Shown piece by piece: positions 32,881 through 41,919 of a DNA stretch of 64,000 nt. The translations under genes were made by a program, and so were the position numbers. The notes beneath the pieces are model-generated. The model was not told the DNA's origin. It saw only the letters and a program-made list of their open reading frames with translations, and made no database searches. Numbering within the stretch: position 1 is the stretch's first letter; each line of letters opens with the position of its first letter. The stretch is from assembly GCA_023954015.1 (NCBI GenBank), contig JAMLIS010000013.1, positions 44,852 through 108,851 on the forward strand. The letters are read 5' to 3'. This stretch comes from Burkholderiaceae bacterium (GTDB taxonomy: Bacteria > Pseudomonadota > Gammaproteobacteria > Burkholderiales > Burkholderiaceae_E).

Positions 32881-33462
32881 TCAGACCCCCTCCGGATCGG
32901 GCGTGTCAGGCTCGTCGTGCCATGTCCTGCGCAGGATCGCGCATCGGGCATGAAATGCGAGCACCCAGCACTGAACGAGAAGGGCCAGGCCCAGCAAGGC
33001 TGTCACGATTGTCCAGTAAGGCCAGATCGGATGCGTCGATTCCGACAGCGTGCGGCCATTGACCTTCATCTCGATCGTGTGGGCGGTCATCTTCCAGACG
33101 ATCAGGGCGAAGACGACGACCGTGAGCAAGGCGCCGAGCGTCTCGAGCGCCTCTCGACCGCGCGATCCCAGGGAGCCGGAGAACACGCGGATCATCACGT
33201 TGAGCCGACTCGCCAGCGTCGCCGGCAGGCAGGAAGCGGCCGAGACGACGATCGCAATCGTGGAGAAATCATGAAGACCCGGTATCGGCGCCTTCAACAG
33301 CCAGCGCAACAACACATCGAGTACCGTCAGCAAACCGTCCACCGCGAGAAGCAGTAGCCCCGCACCGGCTACGTAGCGGACGGCCTTGCGCAGCCGGGCG
33401 TCGCCCCTGTCCCAGGCGTCGGAGGCGTCGCGGGCGTCGAGCGCGACTTCCGGCGCGCTCAT
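32881..33462 (-). CDS. TRAP transporter small permease (DctQ family)
   Basis: A 193-residue membrane protein with four hydrophobic stretches, slightly longer than the other two DctQs because of an N-terminal Asp/Ala-rich segment. The ATG overlaps the DctP stop by 4 nt. Family assignment rests on position and the VLLRWLLKAPIPGLHDFSTIAIVV pattern. Confidence 0.82.
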   Translation of the reverse strand: MSAPEVALDARDASDAWDRGDARLRKAVRYVAGAGLLLLAVDGLLTVLDVLLRWLLKAPIPGLHDFSTIAIVVSAASCLPATLASRLNVMIRVFSGSLGSRGREALETLGALLTVVVFALIVWKMTAHTIEMKVNGRTLSESTHPIWPYWTIVTALLGLALLVQCWVLAFHARCAILRRTWHDEPDTPDPEGV

Positions 33463-34484
33463 TTGCCGGCACGCACCTCGGCGACTTCGCGCACGTATGC
33501 CTGATACAGCTTCTCGTTGCGCTCGGACTCCTTGCGGAATCCGTCGACGACCGACCGGGTCGCCGCCTTCCACCGCTCCAGCTCGTCCGATCCGAGCGTG
33601 ACGATGCTGCGCTTCGGCTCCGCCTTCGCGCGGTCGAACGCCGCCTGCGCCGCTTCATCGAACTCGCGGCCCACGCGCCGCACGAGCACCAGTCCGCTGT
33701 GCTTGTCGATCGCCGCGCGTGCGCGCTCCGGCAGACTGTCGTATTTCGCCTTGTTGAACGGCAGCAGGATGCTCGACGAGCCGAGCGGCAGGTTCACATG
33801 GTGCTTCGTCACCGCATCCAGGCGGAACGAGTAGACGGCGAGCCAATCCTTCAGCGTACCGTCGACGACGCCGCGACTGGCGGCTTCGGCCACTTCGCGC
33901 GTCGAGACATTGCCCACCGGCACGGCGCCCAACGCACGAACGATGTCCTGCTGCTCGGATCCGCCGGTCTGGATCTTCTTGCCTGCGAGATCCTCGAGGC
34001 GCGTCACCGGAAACGTCGTGTTGAGAACGTTCGGCGGATTGATGTAGAGCGCGACGACCTTGAACGCCGGATCATCGTAGCCGCGCAGAAGGCCCTTCTC
34101 GAGCAGCCGCCATGCGGCCACCGACGCCTCCGAGGAATTGGCCGCCACCAACGGCAGGTTGAAGATCGCGTCGTCCGGAAAACGCCCCGATTCGTACACC
34201 GGGATCACGAAGGCGAGATCGGCGATGCCGTCGGTGACGAGCTTCAGCTGCATCGCCGGGTTTCGACCGGCAGCGCCGAGCGTCCCGCCGGCGAAAATCT
34301 CGAACTTCACCGTTCCGCCCGCATCGCGCTCGACCGCCTCCACCCACGGCGCGATCGTCTTCGTCACGAAGAACGATGTCGGTGGCAGGAACGTGGCGAT
34401 ACGCAACGTGACGGGGTCCTGTGCATGCGCGGGCACCGCGACAAGCGCCGCCAGGGCCACCAGCAACCGTCCCAACAGTTTCAT
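33459..34484 (-). CDS. TRAP transporter solute-binding protein (DctP family)
   Basis: A 341-residue periplasmic binding protein with a Sec signal peptide (about 1-22, AHAQ). DctP-like features are LEDLAGKKIQTGGSEQQDIVRALGA and GVVDGTLKDW. In this copy the block where other DctPs carry the ligand Arg reads KKIQTGG, so substrate binding may differ. GGAGGAG precedes the ATG. It lies 59 nt after the flavoprotein gene. Confidence 0.87.
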   Translation of the reverse strand: MKLLGRLLVALAALVAVPAHAQDPVTLRIATFLPPTSFFVTKTIAPWVEAVERDAGGTVKFEIFAGGTLGAAGRNPAMQLKLVTDGIADLAFVIPVYESGRFPDDAIFNLPLVAANSSEASVAAWRLLEKGLLRGYDDPAFKVVALYINPPNVLNTTFPVTRLEDLAGKKIQTGGSEQQDIVRALGAVPVGNVSTREVAEAASRGVVDGTLKDWLAVYSFRLDAVTKHHVNLPLGSSSILLPFNKAKYDSLPERARAAIDKHSGLVLVRRVGREFDEAAQAAFDRAKAEPKRSIVTLGSDELERWKAATRSVVDGFRKESERNEKLYQAYVREVAEVRAGK

Positions 34485-34543
34485 GTCTCTCCTCCTGACC
34501 GCCTGTTTGTCTTCCGATGTTCGATACGAGCTCATTGCGCCGA

Positions 34544-36565
34544 TCAGGCCGCAACCGGCGCGGCCTTGCGCGGCCCCGCTTTCATGGCTTGCGCGTTCTG
34601 CGCGTGACGCATCCGGTATTGCGGCTCGAAGTCGCCCCAGAAGGCGATCGGCCTGTCGCTGACCTCGACGCCGCCGTTCCGGTCCCGGATCACCAGCCAC
34701 TTGTGCCAATCGGCCGGATCGAGCGTCGGATAATCGAGCCGGTTGAAATGCAGATATGCGCTCGACGCCTTTCGCGCCTGGCAGGCCGCCACGATCATCT
34801 GCGAGCACGTCAGGATGTCCTGCACCTCGAGCACGCGCATCAGCTGGTGCGGATCGGACGCCCCCACCCTCGGCGCCTCGTTCTGCTCGAGATCCTCGAG
34901 CCAGATCTGCGCGAGCCTGAGAAGCTCGTCGTTCTTGATGTCCGCGCAGTAGTTCTGCATGACGCGTGCACTGGCGGCATTCAACTCCTTCCAGTCAGGC
35001 CCCGGCCCCCGCGCCGTCAACGGCGCGTACACGCGCGTCCGCTCGCGGGCGATCTGGTTCGGGTCCGGATCGGCGGAAGCGACCGAGCGGGCGTACAGCG
35101 CCGCGCGCGCGCCCGCGTAGCGGCCGGTGGCTGCGGCGTGCGAGTGGTCCTGGCCGCCGAAGAGAAGGTCCCCGGCGCCGAACAGTCCGGGCAGGTTCGA
35201 CATCAGGTCCCAGTCGACGAGCATCCCGCCGCATACGCCTTGCTCGCCGAATGTCCGCTCCTGCGGCAGGACCGGTTCGCGCATGCCGTGCCCGCGCAGG
35301 AAGTCGTAGGTCTGCAGCATGTCCCGCGCCGGATCGAAGCCGGCGCGCGTATAGGTCTGCATCACCGGAATGCGCGTCTTGCCTTCGTTGCCGACCATCA
35401 CGCCCCATATTGCGCGCCGCTCGGCATCGGGCATCGCCGTGAGATCGGCGTAGAACGGTGGCGTGAACTCGCCGGCGAGCATTCGCTGCTCCAGGTCGGG
35501 AGTCGGACGCGGGCCCAGGTACTGCTTCAGCCCCGGATGCGGGTGCGAACTGGATCCGCCCCCCATGATGAAGAACTTCTGGCTCTGCGCCGGCTGGCAG
35601 CGCTCGGGCACGCCCGGTAGAACGCGGCCGTCGGCGTCGACCCAGGGCACCTCCTTGCCGTTCGCGTCGACGACCGTGCACGGATACCAGGTGTTGATGG
35701 AGTTGCCGCTGCCGTACGGTGGATACGAGTAGGGACTGCCGAACGGCGAGCGCATCGACTTTTCCATCATCGTAAACTCGGCGCCCGCGCGCCACGCCAT
35801 CGCATAGCCGCTGCCGGAACACGACGGCGGACGGAACGTAGTGAGCCCGCGCAACTCGGACGAGAACGTCCAGATGCGCTGCGGCCGGCTGGTAGCGAGA
35901 ATTACCGCCTTCGCCCGGACGACGATGTAGGCGCCCGTCCGGCAGTGGACACCCGTGGCCCCGACGACGCGATTGCCGGGAACGCCTTGCTGCGTGAGCA
36001 GCGACGTGACGGCGACACGGTCGAAGACCTGCACGCCCAACCGGCGACACTCCTCGCGAAGGAGCGGCTTGTAGTTGTGGCCCCAGACGCGAATGACCGT
36101 TCGATTGCGATAGTCGTAGGCGAACAGCAGTTTCGACGCGTCGTCGCGAAAATCGGCGCCGGCGAATTCGTCGTCGGTGTCGCGCACCTTGCCGCCCATC
36201 CGCTCCATCTCCAGAAGCGTTTCGTAGGCCGAGGCGCACTGCACGTAGGTGGAGATGCCGTTGCGGTATCCGCCGTGGTTGTCGACGAGCGCCTGCGCGA
36301 ACTCTTCGGGCGGGATCGTCGAGGCGGGATTGTCGGGTGCCCATTGCCAGTGGTCGACACCTGCGCCGGCGGCGCCGCTTCGTTCGGTAGCAGCCTTCTC
36401 GAGAATCACCACCTTCGCGCCGCAGCGGGCGGCGGCGATCGCCGCCCAGGTGCCGGCGATGCCGCCTCCGAGCACGAGTACATCCGCCTCGTGCTCGCGT
36501 TGCGTTCCGTATCGCACCGCATACGGCCAGGCGATGAGTTGACCGTCGCGATGGAGGATGCCCAT
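34544..36565 (-). CDS. FAD-dependent oxidoreductase, fumarate reductase/AprA-like
   Basis: A 673-residue flavoprotein. Its N terminus has the FAD Rossmann motif VLGGGIAGTWAA (about 31-42) followed by VVILEK; GSGYAMAWRAGAEFTMME and the C-terminal helical region fit the fumarate reductase/succinate dehydrogenase/adenylylsulfate reductase flavoprotein superfamily. With the adjacent two-cluster ferredoxin it forms an AprAB-like pair, but no sulfur genes are nearby. The context (LuxR, TRAP transporter, divergent Rieske oxygenase) suggests oxidation or reduction of an imported carboxylate. GGGAG precedes the ATG. Confidence 0.8.
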   Translation of the reverse strand: MGILHRDGQLIAWPYAVRYGTQREHEADVLVLGGGIAGTWAAIAAARCGAKVVILEKAATERSGAAGAGVDHWQWAPDNPASTIPPEEFAQALVDNHGGYRNGISTYVQCASAYETLLEMERMGGKVRDTDDEFAGADFRDDASKLLFAYDYRNRTVIRVWGHNYKPLLREECRRLGVQVFDRVAVTSLLTQQGVPGNRVVGATGVHCRTGAYIVVRAKAVILATSRPQRIWTFSSELRGLTTFRPPSCSGSGYAMAWRAGAEFTMMEKSMRSPFGSPYSYPPYGSGNSINTWYPCTVVDANGKEVPWVDADGRVLPGVPERCQPAQSQKFFIMGGGSSSHPHPGLKQYLGPRPTPDLEQRMLAGEFTPPFYADLTAMPDAERRAIWGVMVGNEGKTRIPVMQTYTRAGFDPARDMLQTYDFLRGHGMREPVLPQERTFGEQGVCGGMLVDWDLMSNLPGLFGAGDLLFGGQDHSHAAATGRYAGARAALYARSVASADPDPNQIARERTRVYAPLTARGPGPDWKELNAASARVMQNYCADIKNDELLRLAQIWLEDLEQNEAPRVGASDPHQLMRVLEVQDILTCSQMIVAACQARKASSAYLHFNRLDYPTLDPADWHKWLVIRDRNGGVEVSDRPIAFWGDFEPQYRMRHAQNAQAMKAGPRKAAPVAA

Positions 36566-36575
36566 TCGTTTCTCC

Positions 36576-36875
36576 CTACACCCGGAAATGCTCGCCCGTT
36601 TCCTTGCGCTTCCAACGCACGCGCTGCTGCAACGGGTGGTTCAGCCAGATCGCGCCGGGCAGGGGGCAGTCGTCCACGCAGGGCCCGCAATACCAGCACT
36701 CTTCGGCGTGCAGGACGATCGGCGGACGGCCTTTCTCGGGGTTCGGCACGAGGATGTCCTCGAGGCAGACCGTGACGCAACGGTTGCATCCGTCGCAGAT
36801 CGAAGCATCGAACAGCACCGGGTTGCCGGGGCTCGGTGCGTTCGGTGTGGCATAGACGCGGGGTTCGTCGTTCAT
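36576..36875 (-). CDS. Two-cluster 4Fe-4S ferredoxin (AprB-like)
   Basis: A 99-residue iron-sulfur protein with motifs C27/C30/C33/C37 and C60/C63/C66/C70 and a C-terminal basic tail (LQQRVRWKRKETGEHFRV). It likely carries electrons for the flavoprotein encoded 10 nt downstream, and possibly for the divergent Rieske oxygenase. I use the ATG at 36875, with GGAAG 8 nt upstream; a TTG at 36896 is possible. Confidence 0.85.
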   Translation of the reverse strand: MNDEPRVYATPNAPSPGNPVLFDASICDGCNRCVTVCLEDILVPNPEKGRPPIVLHAEECWYCGPCVDDCPLPGAIWLNHPLQQRVRWKRKETGEHFRV

Positions 36876-36938
36876 CGCTCCGACTTCCGGGGGCAAGGCG
36901 CTGGCACCAAGTATCGATCTCGGGCGCCGCGCCCGATG

Positions 36939-37814
36939 TCACAAGCGATTGGGACAGGGCGGAGGTTCGTTTCCGTAGCCCAGGCAGAGCGAGAAGAGTT
37001 GGGCCTGGCTCGTGATGCCGAGCCGGCTGTATGCGCGCTTGCGATAGGTCAGAACGGTGTTCACGCCGATGCCGAGATCTAGCGCGATCCCCTCCGAAGT
37101 CATGCCGACCAGGATCCTGGCGAGCACGTCGAGTTCGCGCTCCGTAAGACCGGGATGCACGCTGCGCAACAGCGACAGGAATCCGGCGAGTCTTCCCCAT
37201 CGATCGCAGAATCTGGAACGCGGATCCCTGGCCGCGTCGTGCTTCATTGCGGCAATCGACACGAAGCGGGCTATCGCCTCGACGAGCTCGAACTCGTCGT
37301 CGTCGAAACGTCCAGCCTCGTCGTGGCGGTAGAGATTCAGGCAGTGCAGGCGGCCGTCGCCGACCGAGGCAATCGTCAGACGCTCGAGGAGGCGCACGCG
37401 CTCGTAATGTTGCGCACCGAAAGTTCCGCGAGGAGCGGCGTCGCGATGCAGGCGCAGGATGGCGATGCCGTCGCGGAATCGGGACGACTCGGATACGCGA
37501 AGGCTGGGATCGGTGCGGAAGTGCCCGCCGAGATAGGCCGCCTGGATCTCCGAAACGTGATCGCCGCCGCGCAGGGTTGCGGACTCGAGCGACGGCGGCC
37601 GCGTGCGCGCATCGAAGCGCATCAGGCACAAGTGATCGACTCTCAGTAGACGATCGAGCGCCGAGATCAGTTCATCGGCGAACCCCGCCCCGCCCGAAGC
37701 GGCGATGACAGGGGCGAAAAGGTCGAGCACGTGAATCACTTGCGGGGTCGCTCGTGGGCGATGGCAGGAGCGCTGTTGACGCAATCCCTTCTCGATCGCA
37801 TCCTTCCCGCGCAT
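36939..37814 (-). CDS. LuxR-family transcriptional regulator
   Basis: A 291-residue protein with a C-terminal LuxR/FixJ HTH (LTERELDVLARILVGMTSEGIALDLGIGVNTVLTYRKRAYSRLGI) and an N-terminal sensor region of about 220 residues (GAF-like by pattern; not an acyl-homoserine-lactone domain). It probably controls both the minus-strand ferredoxin/flavoprotein/TRAP genes and the divergent Rieske oxygenase, whose start is 54 nt away. Confidence 0.82.
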   Translation of the reverse strand: MRGKDAIEKGLRQQRSCHRPRATPQVIHVLDLFAPVIAASGGAGFADELISALDRLLRVDHLCLMRFDARTRPPSLESATLRGGDHVSEIQAAYLGGHFRTDPSLRVSESSRFRDGIAILRLHRDAAPRGTFGAQHYERVRLLERLTIASVGDGRLHCLNLYRHDEAGRFDDDEFELVEAIARFVSIAAMKHDAARDPRSRFCDRWGRLAGFLSLLRSVHPGLTERELDVLARILVGMTSEGIALDLGIGVNTVLTYRKRAYSRLGITSQAQLFSLCLGYGNEPPPCPNRL

Positions 37815-37868
37815 TCAAGCACATCGCCCGGCGGGCGGGAAGCGGATGCAGTGGTCTGGAGCGCGCAG

Positions 37869-39035
37869 ATGGACACTGGAACGGCATACGGAAGACCCGA
37901 ACCGAGCTACCGTGAAGAGCTGACCTGCGTGCGTCCCGGTACGCCGATGGGAGAGCTGCTGCGGCGCTACTGGCACCCGGTAGGGCTCGCCACCGATGCC
38001 ACCACCCGTCCGCGCCGGATAAGAATCCTCGGCGAAGACCTGATCCTGTTTCGGGACGGACTCGGCCGACCGGGACTCCTCTATCCGCGCTGCGCGCATC
38101 GGGGTACGACCCTGTACTACGGAAAGGTCGAAGAGCGCGGCATCCGGTGTTGCTACCACGGCTGGCTCTACGACGTGAACGGGCACTGCCTGGAGCAGCC
38201 CTGCGAACCTGGCGGCGGGCCGCGTCGCGAGCGCATCCGGCAGCCCTGGTACCCGCTCGAGGAGCGCTACGGATTGATCTTCGCCTATCTCGGTCCGCCC
38301 GAAAAGAAGCCGTTCCTGCCTCGTTACGAATGCCTCGAAGCGCTGCAGGCCGACGAATTCATCGAGGCCGACGATTCCTCGATCGGCTCGGGCGGTCCTC
38401 CGATCGTTCCCTGCAACTGGTTGCAGCACTGGGAGAACGTCGTCGATCCGTTCCACGTGCCGGTGCTCCACGGCTGGTTCTCGGGCCCGCAGTTCGTCGA
38501 GCAGATGGGCCTGATGCCCGAGGTCTCGTTCGAAACGACCAGCCTCGGCGTTCGCGTCACCTCGGTTCGCAAGTTGCCCGACAACACGGTCCATCGCAGA
38601 GTGACCGAAGCGGCAATGCCGACGTTGCGGGTCGTTCCCAGCCCTCGGGTAGGTCGCTACGGAAAAGTCGAATCGATCGGCTGGGTGCTGCCTATCGACG
38701 ACACTCACTATCGCATCTACGTCGCCGGCCGCGTGACGCACAACGGCGAACTCGCGGCGATGCGTTCTCGAATGGACAACCGGCTCTGGCACGAACTGAG
38801 CGAAGAGGAGCACCGGGACTTCCCGGGCGACTACGAGGCACAGACGGGGCAGGGAGAGATCACGCTGCATTCCGAGGAGCATTTCGGCACGACGGACAAG
38901 GGAGTCGCATTCCTGCGCCGGTTTCTCGAGCGGCAGTTGCGGGCGGTGGCGCAAGGCAGCGATCCGGCGGGCGTGGCCTTCAGCGAGGAGGCTGCATACA
39001 CCGTCTTCGAAGCGGGAAACTACCTGGAACAGTAA
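37869..39035 (+). CDS. Rieske non-heme iron oxygenase, phthalate-dioxygenase-like
   Basis: A 388-residue oxygenase subunit. The Rieske 2Fe-2S ligands are C75/H77 (CAHRG) and C94/H97 (CCYHGW), and the mononuclear iron site is D193/H196/H201 (ENVVDPFHVPVLHG). Sequence style matches the single-component (alpha-only) phthalate 4,5-dioxygenase/demethylase group. No dedicated reductase is adjacent; the neighbouring ferredoxin might serve, or a reductase elsewhere. Substrate unknown. GGAG lies 7 nt before the ATG. Confidence 0.88.
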   Translation: MDTGTAYGRPEPSYREELTCVRPGTPMGELLRRYWHPVGLATDATTRPRRIRILGEDLILFRDGLGRPGLLYPRCAHRGTTLYYGKVEERGIRCCYHGWLYDVNGHCLEQPCEPGGGPRRERIRQPWYPLEERYGLIFAYLGPPEKKPFLPRYECLEALQADEFIEADDSSIGSGGPPIVPCNWLQHWENVVDPFHVPVLHGWFSGPQFVEQMGLMPEVSFETTSLGVRVTSVRKLPDNTVHRRVTEAAMPTLRVVPSPRVGRYGKVESIGWVLPIDDTHYRIYVAGRVTHNGELAAMRSRMDNRLWHELSEEEHRDFPGDYEAQTGQGEITLHSEEHFGTTDKGVAFLRRFLERQLRAVAQGSDPAGVAFSEEAAYTVFEAGNYLEQ

Positions 39036-39040
39036 GTCCT

Positions 39041-40543
39041 CTACGAAGGCGCAACCAGCACCCACGCATAACGCGCACGAAGCGGTCGATCGGCTCCGTA
39101 CAGATACGGCAGCTCGATCCGGTGCGCCGCGGCCTCGCGCTTCGCCAGCCCGAGCCTTTGCAGCAGATCCGACAGGCGATCGCCGCTCGCCACGACGACG
39201 CGCGGCTCGTCGCGCGCCGCTTCGGGCAGCGCTTCGCCGGCGAGCACGATCGTCGAATCGGGGAACTGCACGCGAAGGCGCGCCGCGAGACGGCGTTCGT
39301 CGCTGACGATCACGCCGCGCGCGAAGCCGTCGGCACGCAGCGCCGCCGCGAGCGCGCCGATCGGCTCGTTCAGGTCGTCCGGCGTGGTGAAGCGCCCCTG
39401 TACGGGCGCCTTCGCGGCGAGCAGCACGAAAATCAGCGCGCCGAAGGCGAGCGTTGCGCGCCGATACGCGTCGGCGCGCGGGCCTTCGGCCAGCGCCGGT
39501 CGGACGGCGAAGAACATCGCCGGCAGCACGAACAGCCCCGGAACGAACCAGCGCGGCTTGAAGTGCGTGACGCCGGCGGCGACGACGAGGACGACGAGCA
39601 GCGCGACGAAGAGCAGCAGGTACGTGCGCGCGATGCGCCGTGCGTCCGGAACGGCGGGCGCCGACCCTGCGCGGCGCCCGAAGAAGGCGAGCACGACGAT
39701 CCAGAACGGCGTGACGAAGCCGACGAGCGCGAGCAGCGCGCTGCCGAACCCGACGAGCCAGCCGGCGGTGGAGGCGTGCCCCGGATCCGCGCCCATCTTC
39801 GACAGCGTCCCGGCGCTCGCGGACTGCCAGTGGCCGAGCAGCCACAGCGCGTGCGGCGCGACGACGACGACTGCCGCCGCGATCGTCCAGGCCAGGCGCG
39901 CAGTGACGACGCGCCTGCGCAATCGCGGCACGACGAGCGCCACGCCGGCGAGCAGCGCGGCAAACGCGACGTTGTTGTACTTCGCGAGCGCGGCCAGGCC
40001 GAGCGCAAGTCCGAGCGCGACGCATTCCGCCACGCCGGGGCGCTGCACGACGCGCACGAAGGCATAGACCACGGCGGCCGCGGTCGTCGTCGCCAGCACC
40101 GTGTGCGTGAGATCGCGCTGCGCGTCCCACGACAGCGAGACGAGCCAGAGCATCGACAGCGTGCCGAGCCAGGCCGCGCGCGGTGACGTCACGCGTCGGG
40201 CCGCCAGCAGCGTGAGCGTCCAGGCGCCGAGCAGCATCAGGTTCTTCGCGAGCGCCAGCGCGAACACCGAGACGCCGAAGACGCGGAAGAACGCATGCTG
40301 CACCCACGTGTAGAGCGGTGGCTGCGCGCCGTAGCCGAGCGCGAGCGTGCGCGCGGCGAGCGTCTGCTCGGCCTCGTCGAGCTCGAGCGAATCGGAGACG
40401 AGCACGCGCAAGGCGACCTGCGCGGCGAACCAGCCGAGCATCAGCGCGATCGGGAAACGCAGGTCGTCGCCGGCGAGGCGCGACGCCGGCGGGCGGGAAA
40501 CGAGGCTCGTCACGGGCGAGGCGTTGCGTGAACCGTGCATCAT
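39041..40543 (-). CDS. GT39/ArnT-like membrane glycosyltransferase
   Basis: A 500-residue polytopic membrane protein. The first periplasmic loop has the acidic pair in SLELDEAEQ followed by QPPLYTWVQHAFFRVFG, as in ArnT and dolichyl-phosphate-mannose-type transferases that use polyprenyl-phosphate sugars. Around ten hydrophobic segments and a soluble C-terminal portion follow. Together with the divergent GT2 enzyme it probably decorates a lipid or surface glycan. Start chosen at the ATG pair 40543/40540; no clear SD. Confidence 0.8.
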   Translation of the reverse strand: MMHGSRNASPVTSLVSRPPASRLAGDDLRFPIALMLGWFAAQVALRVLVSDSLELDEAEQTLAARTLALGYGAQPPLYTWVQHAFFRVFGVSVFALALAKNLMLLGAWTLTLLAARRVTSPRAAWLGTLSMLWLVSLSWDAQRDLTHTVLATTTAAAVVYAFVRVVQRPGVAECVALGLALGLAALAKYNNVAFAALLAGVALVVPRLRRRVVTARLAWTIAAAVVVVAPHALWLLGHWQSASAGTLSKMGADPGHASTAGWLVGFGSALLALVGFVTPFWIVVLAFFGRRAGSAPAVPDARRIARTYLLLFVALLVVLVVAAGVTHFKPRWFVPGLFVLPAMFFAVRPALAEGPRADAYRRATLAFGALIFVLLAAKAPVQGRFTTPDDLNEPIGALAAALRADGFARGVIVSDERRLAARLRVQFPDSTIVLAGEALPEAARDEPRVVVASGDRLSDLLQRLGLAKREAAAHRIELPYLYGADRPLRARYAWVLVAPS

Positions 40544-40581
40544 TGCACGCTGCGCCCGCGCGGCGCGAGACAATCGCAACG

Positions 40582-41919
40582 ATGAACGAAGCACCCTCCA
40601 GCTATCGGACGACCGATCTCGGCGCCGACCAAGGCAGTGACCTTGGCGCCGATCTCAGCGTCGAGCGAAGCGCCGAACGCGGCACCGACGGCAACGGCGA
40701 CGGGCGCGCCGGCCCGCACCGCACTCGCGTGCCGGCCCCCGCGTCCGACGCTGCATCGCCGCTCGCACGGCCGCTCGACGTCTCGATCGTCATCCCGATG
40801 TTCAACGAGGTGGAGAACCTGCGCGAGCTGGTCGACCGGGTCGGCTCGGCGCTTGCGCCCACCCGCTGGCGCTTCGAGCTGATCCTCGTCGACGACGGCT
40901 CGCACGACGGCTCCGCCGCGCTGCTGCGCAAGCTCGCCGAAGACAACCACTGGCTGCACCCGGTGGTGCTCGCGCGCAACTACGGCCAGTCGATCGCGCT
41001 GCAGGCGGGCTTCGATCGCGCGCAGGGCCGCTACGTCGTCACGCTCGACGCCGACCTGCAGAACGATCCGGCCGACATTCCCGCGCTCGTCGAGCGGCTC
41101 GAGCGCGACCCGGGGATCGACGTCATTTCCGGCTGGCGGCAGAACCGGCAGGACAAGGCGCTGTCGCGCCGGCTGCCGTCGGTGCTCGCGAACCGGCTGA
41201 TCTCGCGCGCCACCGGCGTGCACCTGCACGACTATGGCTGCGCATTGAAGGCGTACCGGCGCGAGATCATCGAGCGCCTCCGCCTGTACGGGGAACTGCA
41301 CCGCTTCATCCCGTCGCTGGCGAGCGAGGCCGGCGCGCGCATCGTCGAGGTGCCGGTACGCCATCACCCGCGCACGCGCGGCACCTCGAAGTACGGCATC
41401 GACCGCACTTTCCGCGTCGTCCTCGACCTCGTGCTCGTCGTCTTCTTCCTGCGCTATCGCCAACGTCCGCTGCACGCCTTCGGCGGTCTCGGCCTGTGGC
41501 TGCTCGTGCCGGGCGGCGCGATCCTCGCGTACCTGCTGGCGCTGAAGCTGCTCGGCCAGGACATCGGCGGCCGACCGCTGCTGCTCAGCGGCGTGATCCT
41601 CGTGCTGATCGGCGCCCAGCTGATCGTCGCGGGGCTGACGGGCGAACTGCTGATTCGCCTGTACCACGAAGGGGGACGGCAACCGCAGTACTACACGCGG
41701 GAGGCGCGCGAGCCGGGGGCGCACGAGCCGGGGGCGCGCGAGCCGGGGGCGCGCGAGCCGGGGGCGCGCGAGCCGGGAGCGCACGAGCCGGGGGCGCACG
41801 AGCCGGGGGCGCACGAGGCCGATGCAGACGAAGCCGGCGCAAGCGAGCCCCGCGAGCGCGAGGTGCTCGTCCGCGAGCCTTCGCAGCGCGGGCCGATGAA
41901 CGGCGGCGCGTCGCGATGA
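40582..41919 (+). CDS. GT2 polyprenyl-phosphate glycosyltransferase (DPM1/GtrB-like)
   Basis: A 445-residue protein that would transfer a sugar from a nucleotide donor to undecaprenyl phosphate. The catalytic domain (about 68-300) has SIVIPMFNE, LVDDGSHDGS, the DAD motif in VVTLDADLQNDP and the QxxRW-like GWRQNRQDK; two C-terminal membrane segments follow. The N-terminal 65 residues and a C-terminal tail of seven EPGA(H/R) repeats, encoded by a 15-bp minisatellite, are extra. Its stop overlaps the next start by 4 nt. It likely makes the donor for the divergent GT39 enzyme. Confidence 0.9.
   Translation: MNEAPSSYRTTDLGADQGSDLGADLSVERSAERGTDGNGDGRAGPHRTRVPAPASDAASPLARPLDVSIVIPMFNEVENLRELVDRVGSALAPTRWRFELILVDDGSHDGSAALLRKLAEDNHWLHPVVLARNYGQSIALQAGFDRAQGRYVVTLDADLQNDPADIPALVERLERDPGIDVISGWRQNRQDKALSRRLPSVLANRLISRATGVHLHDYGCALKAYRREIIERLRLYGELHRFIPSLASEAGARIVEVPVRHHPRTRGTSKYGIDRTFRVVLDLVLVVFFLRYRQRPLHAFGGLGLWLLVPGGAILAYLLALKLLGQDIGGRPLLLSGVILVLIGAQLIVAGLTGELLIRLYHEGGRQPQYYTREAREPGAHEPGAREPGAREPGAREPGAHEPGAHEPGAHEADADEAGASEPREREVLVREPSQRGPMNGGASR
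41709..41813 (+). repeat. 15-bp minisatellite in GT2 C-terminal tail
   Basis: Seven tandem units of CGAGCCGGGGGCGC(A/G), in frame, encoding EPGAH or EPGAR. Unit length keeps the reading frame, so copy number can change without breaking the gene. Confidence 0.92.
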
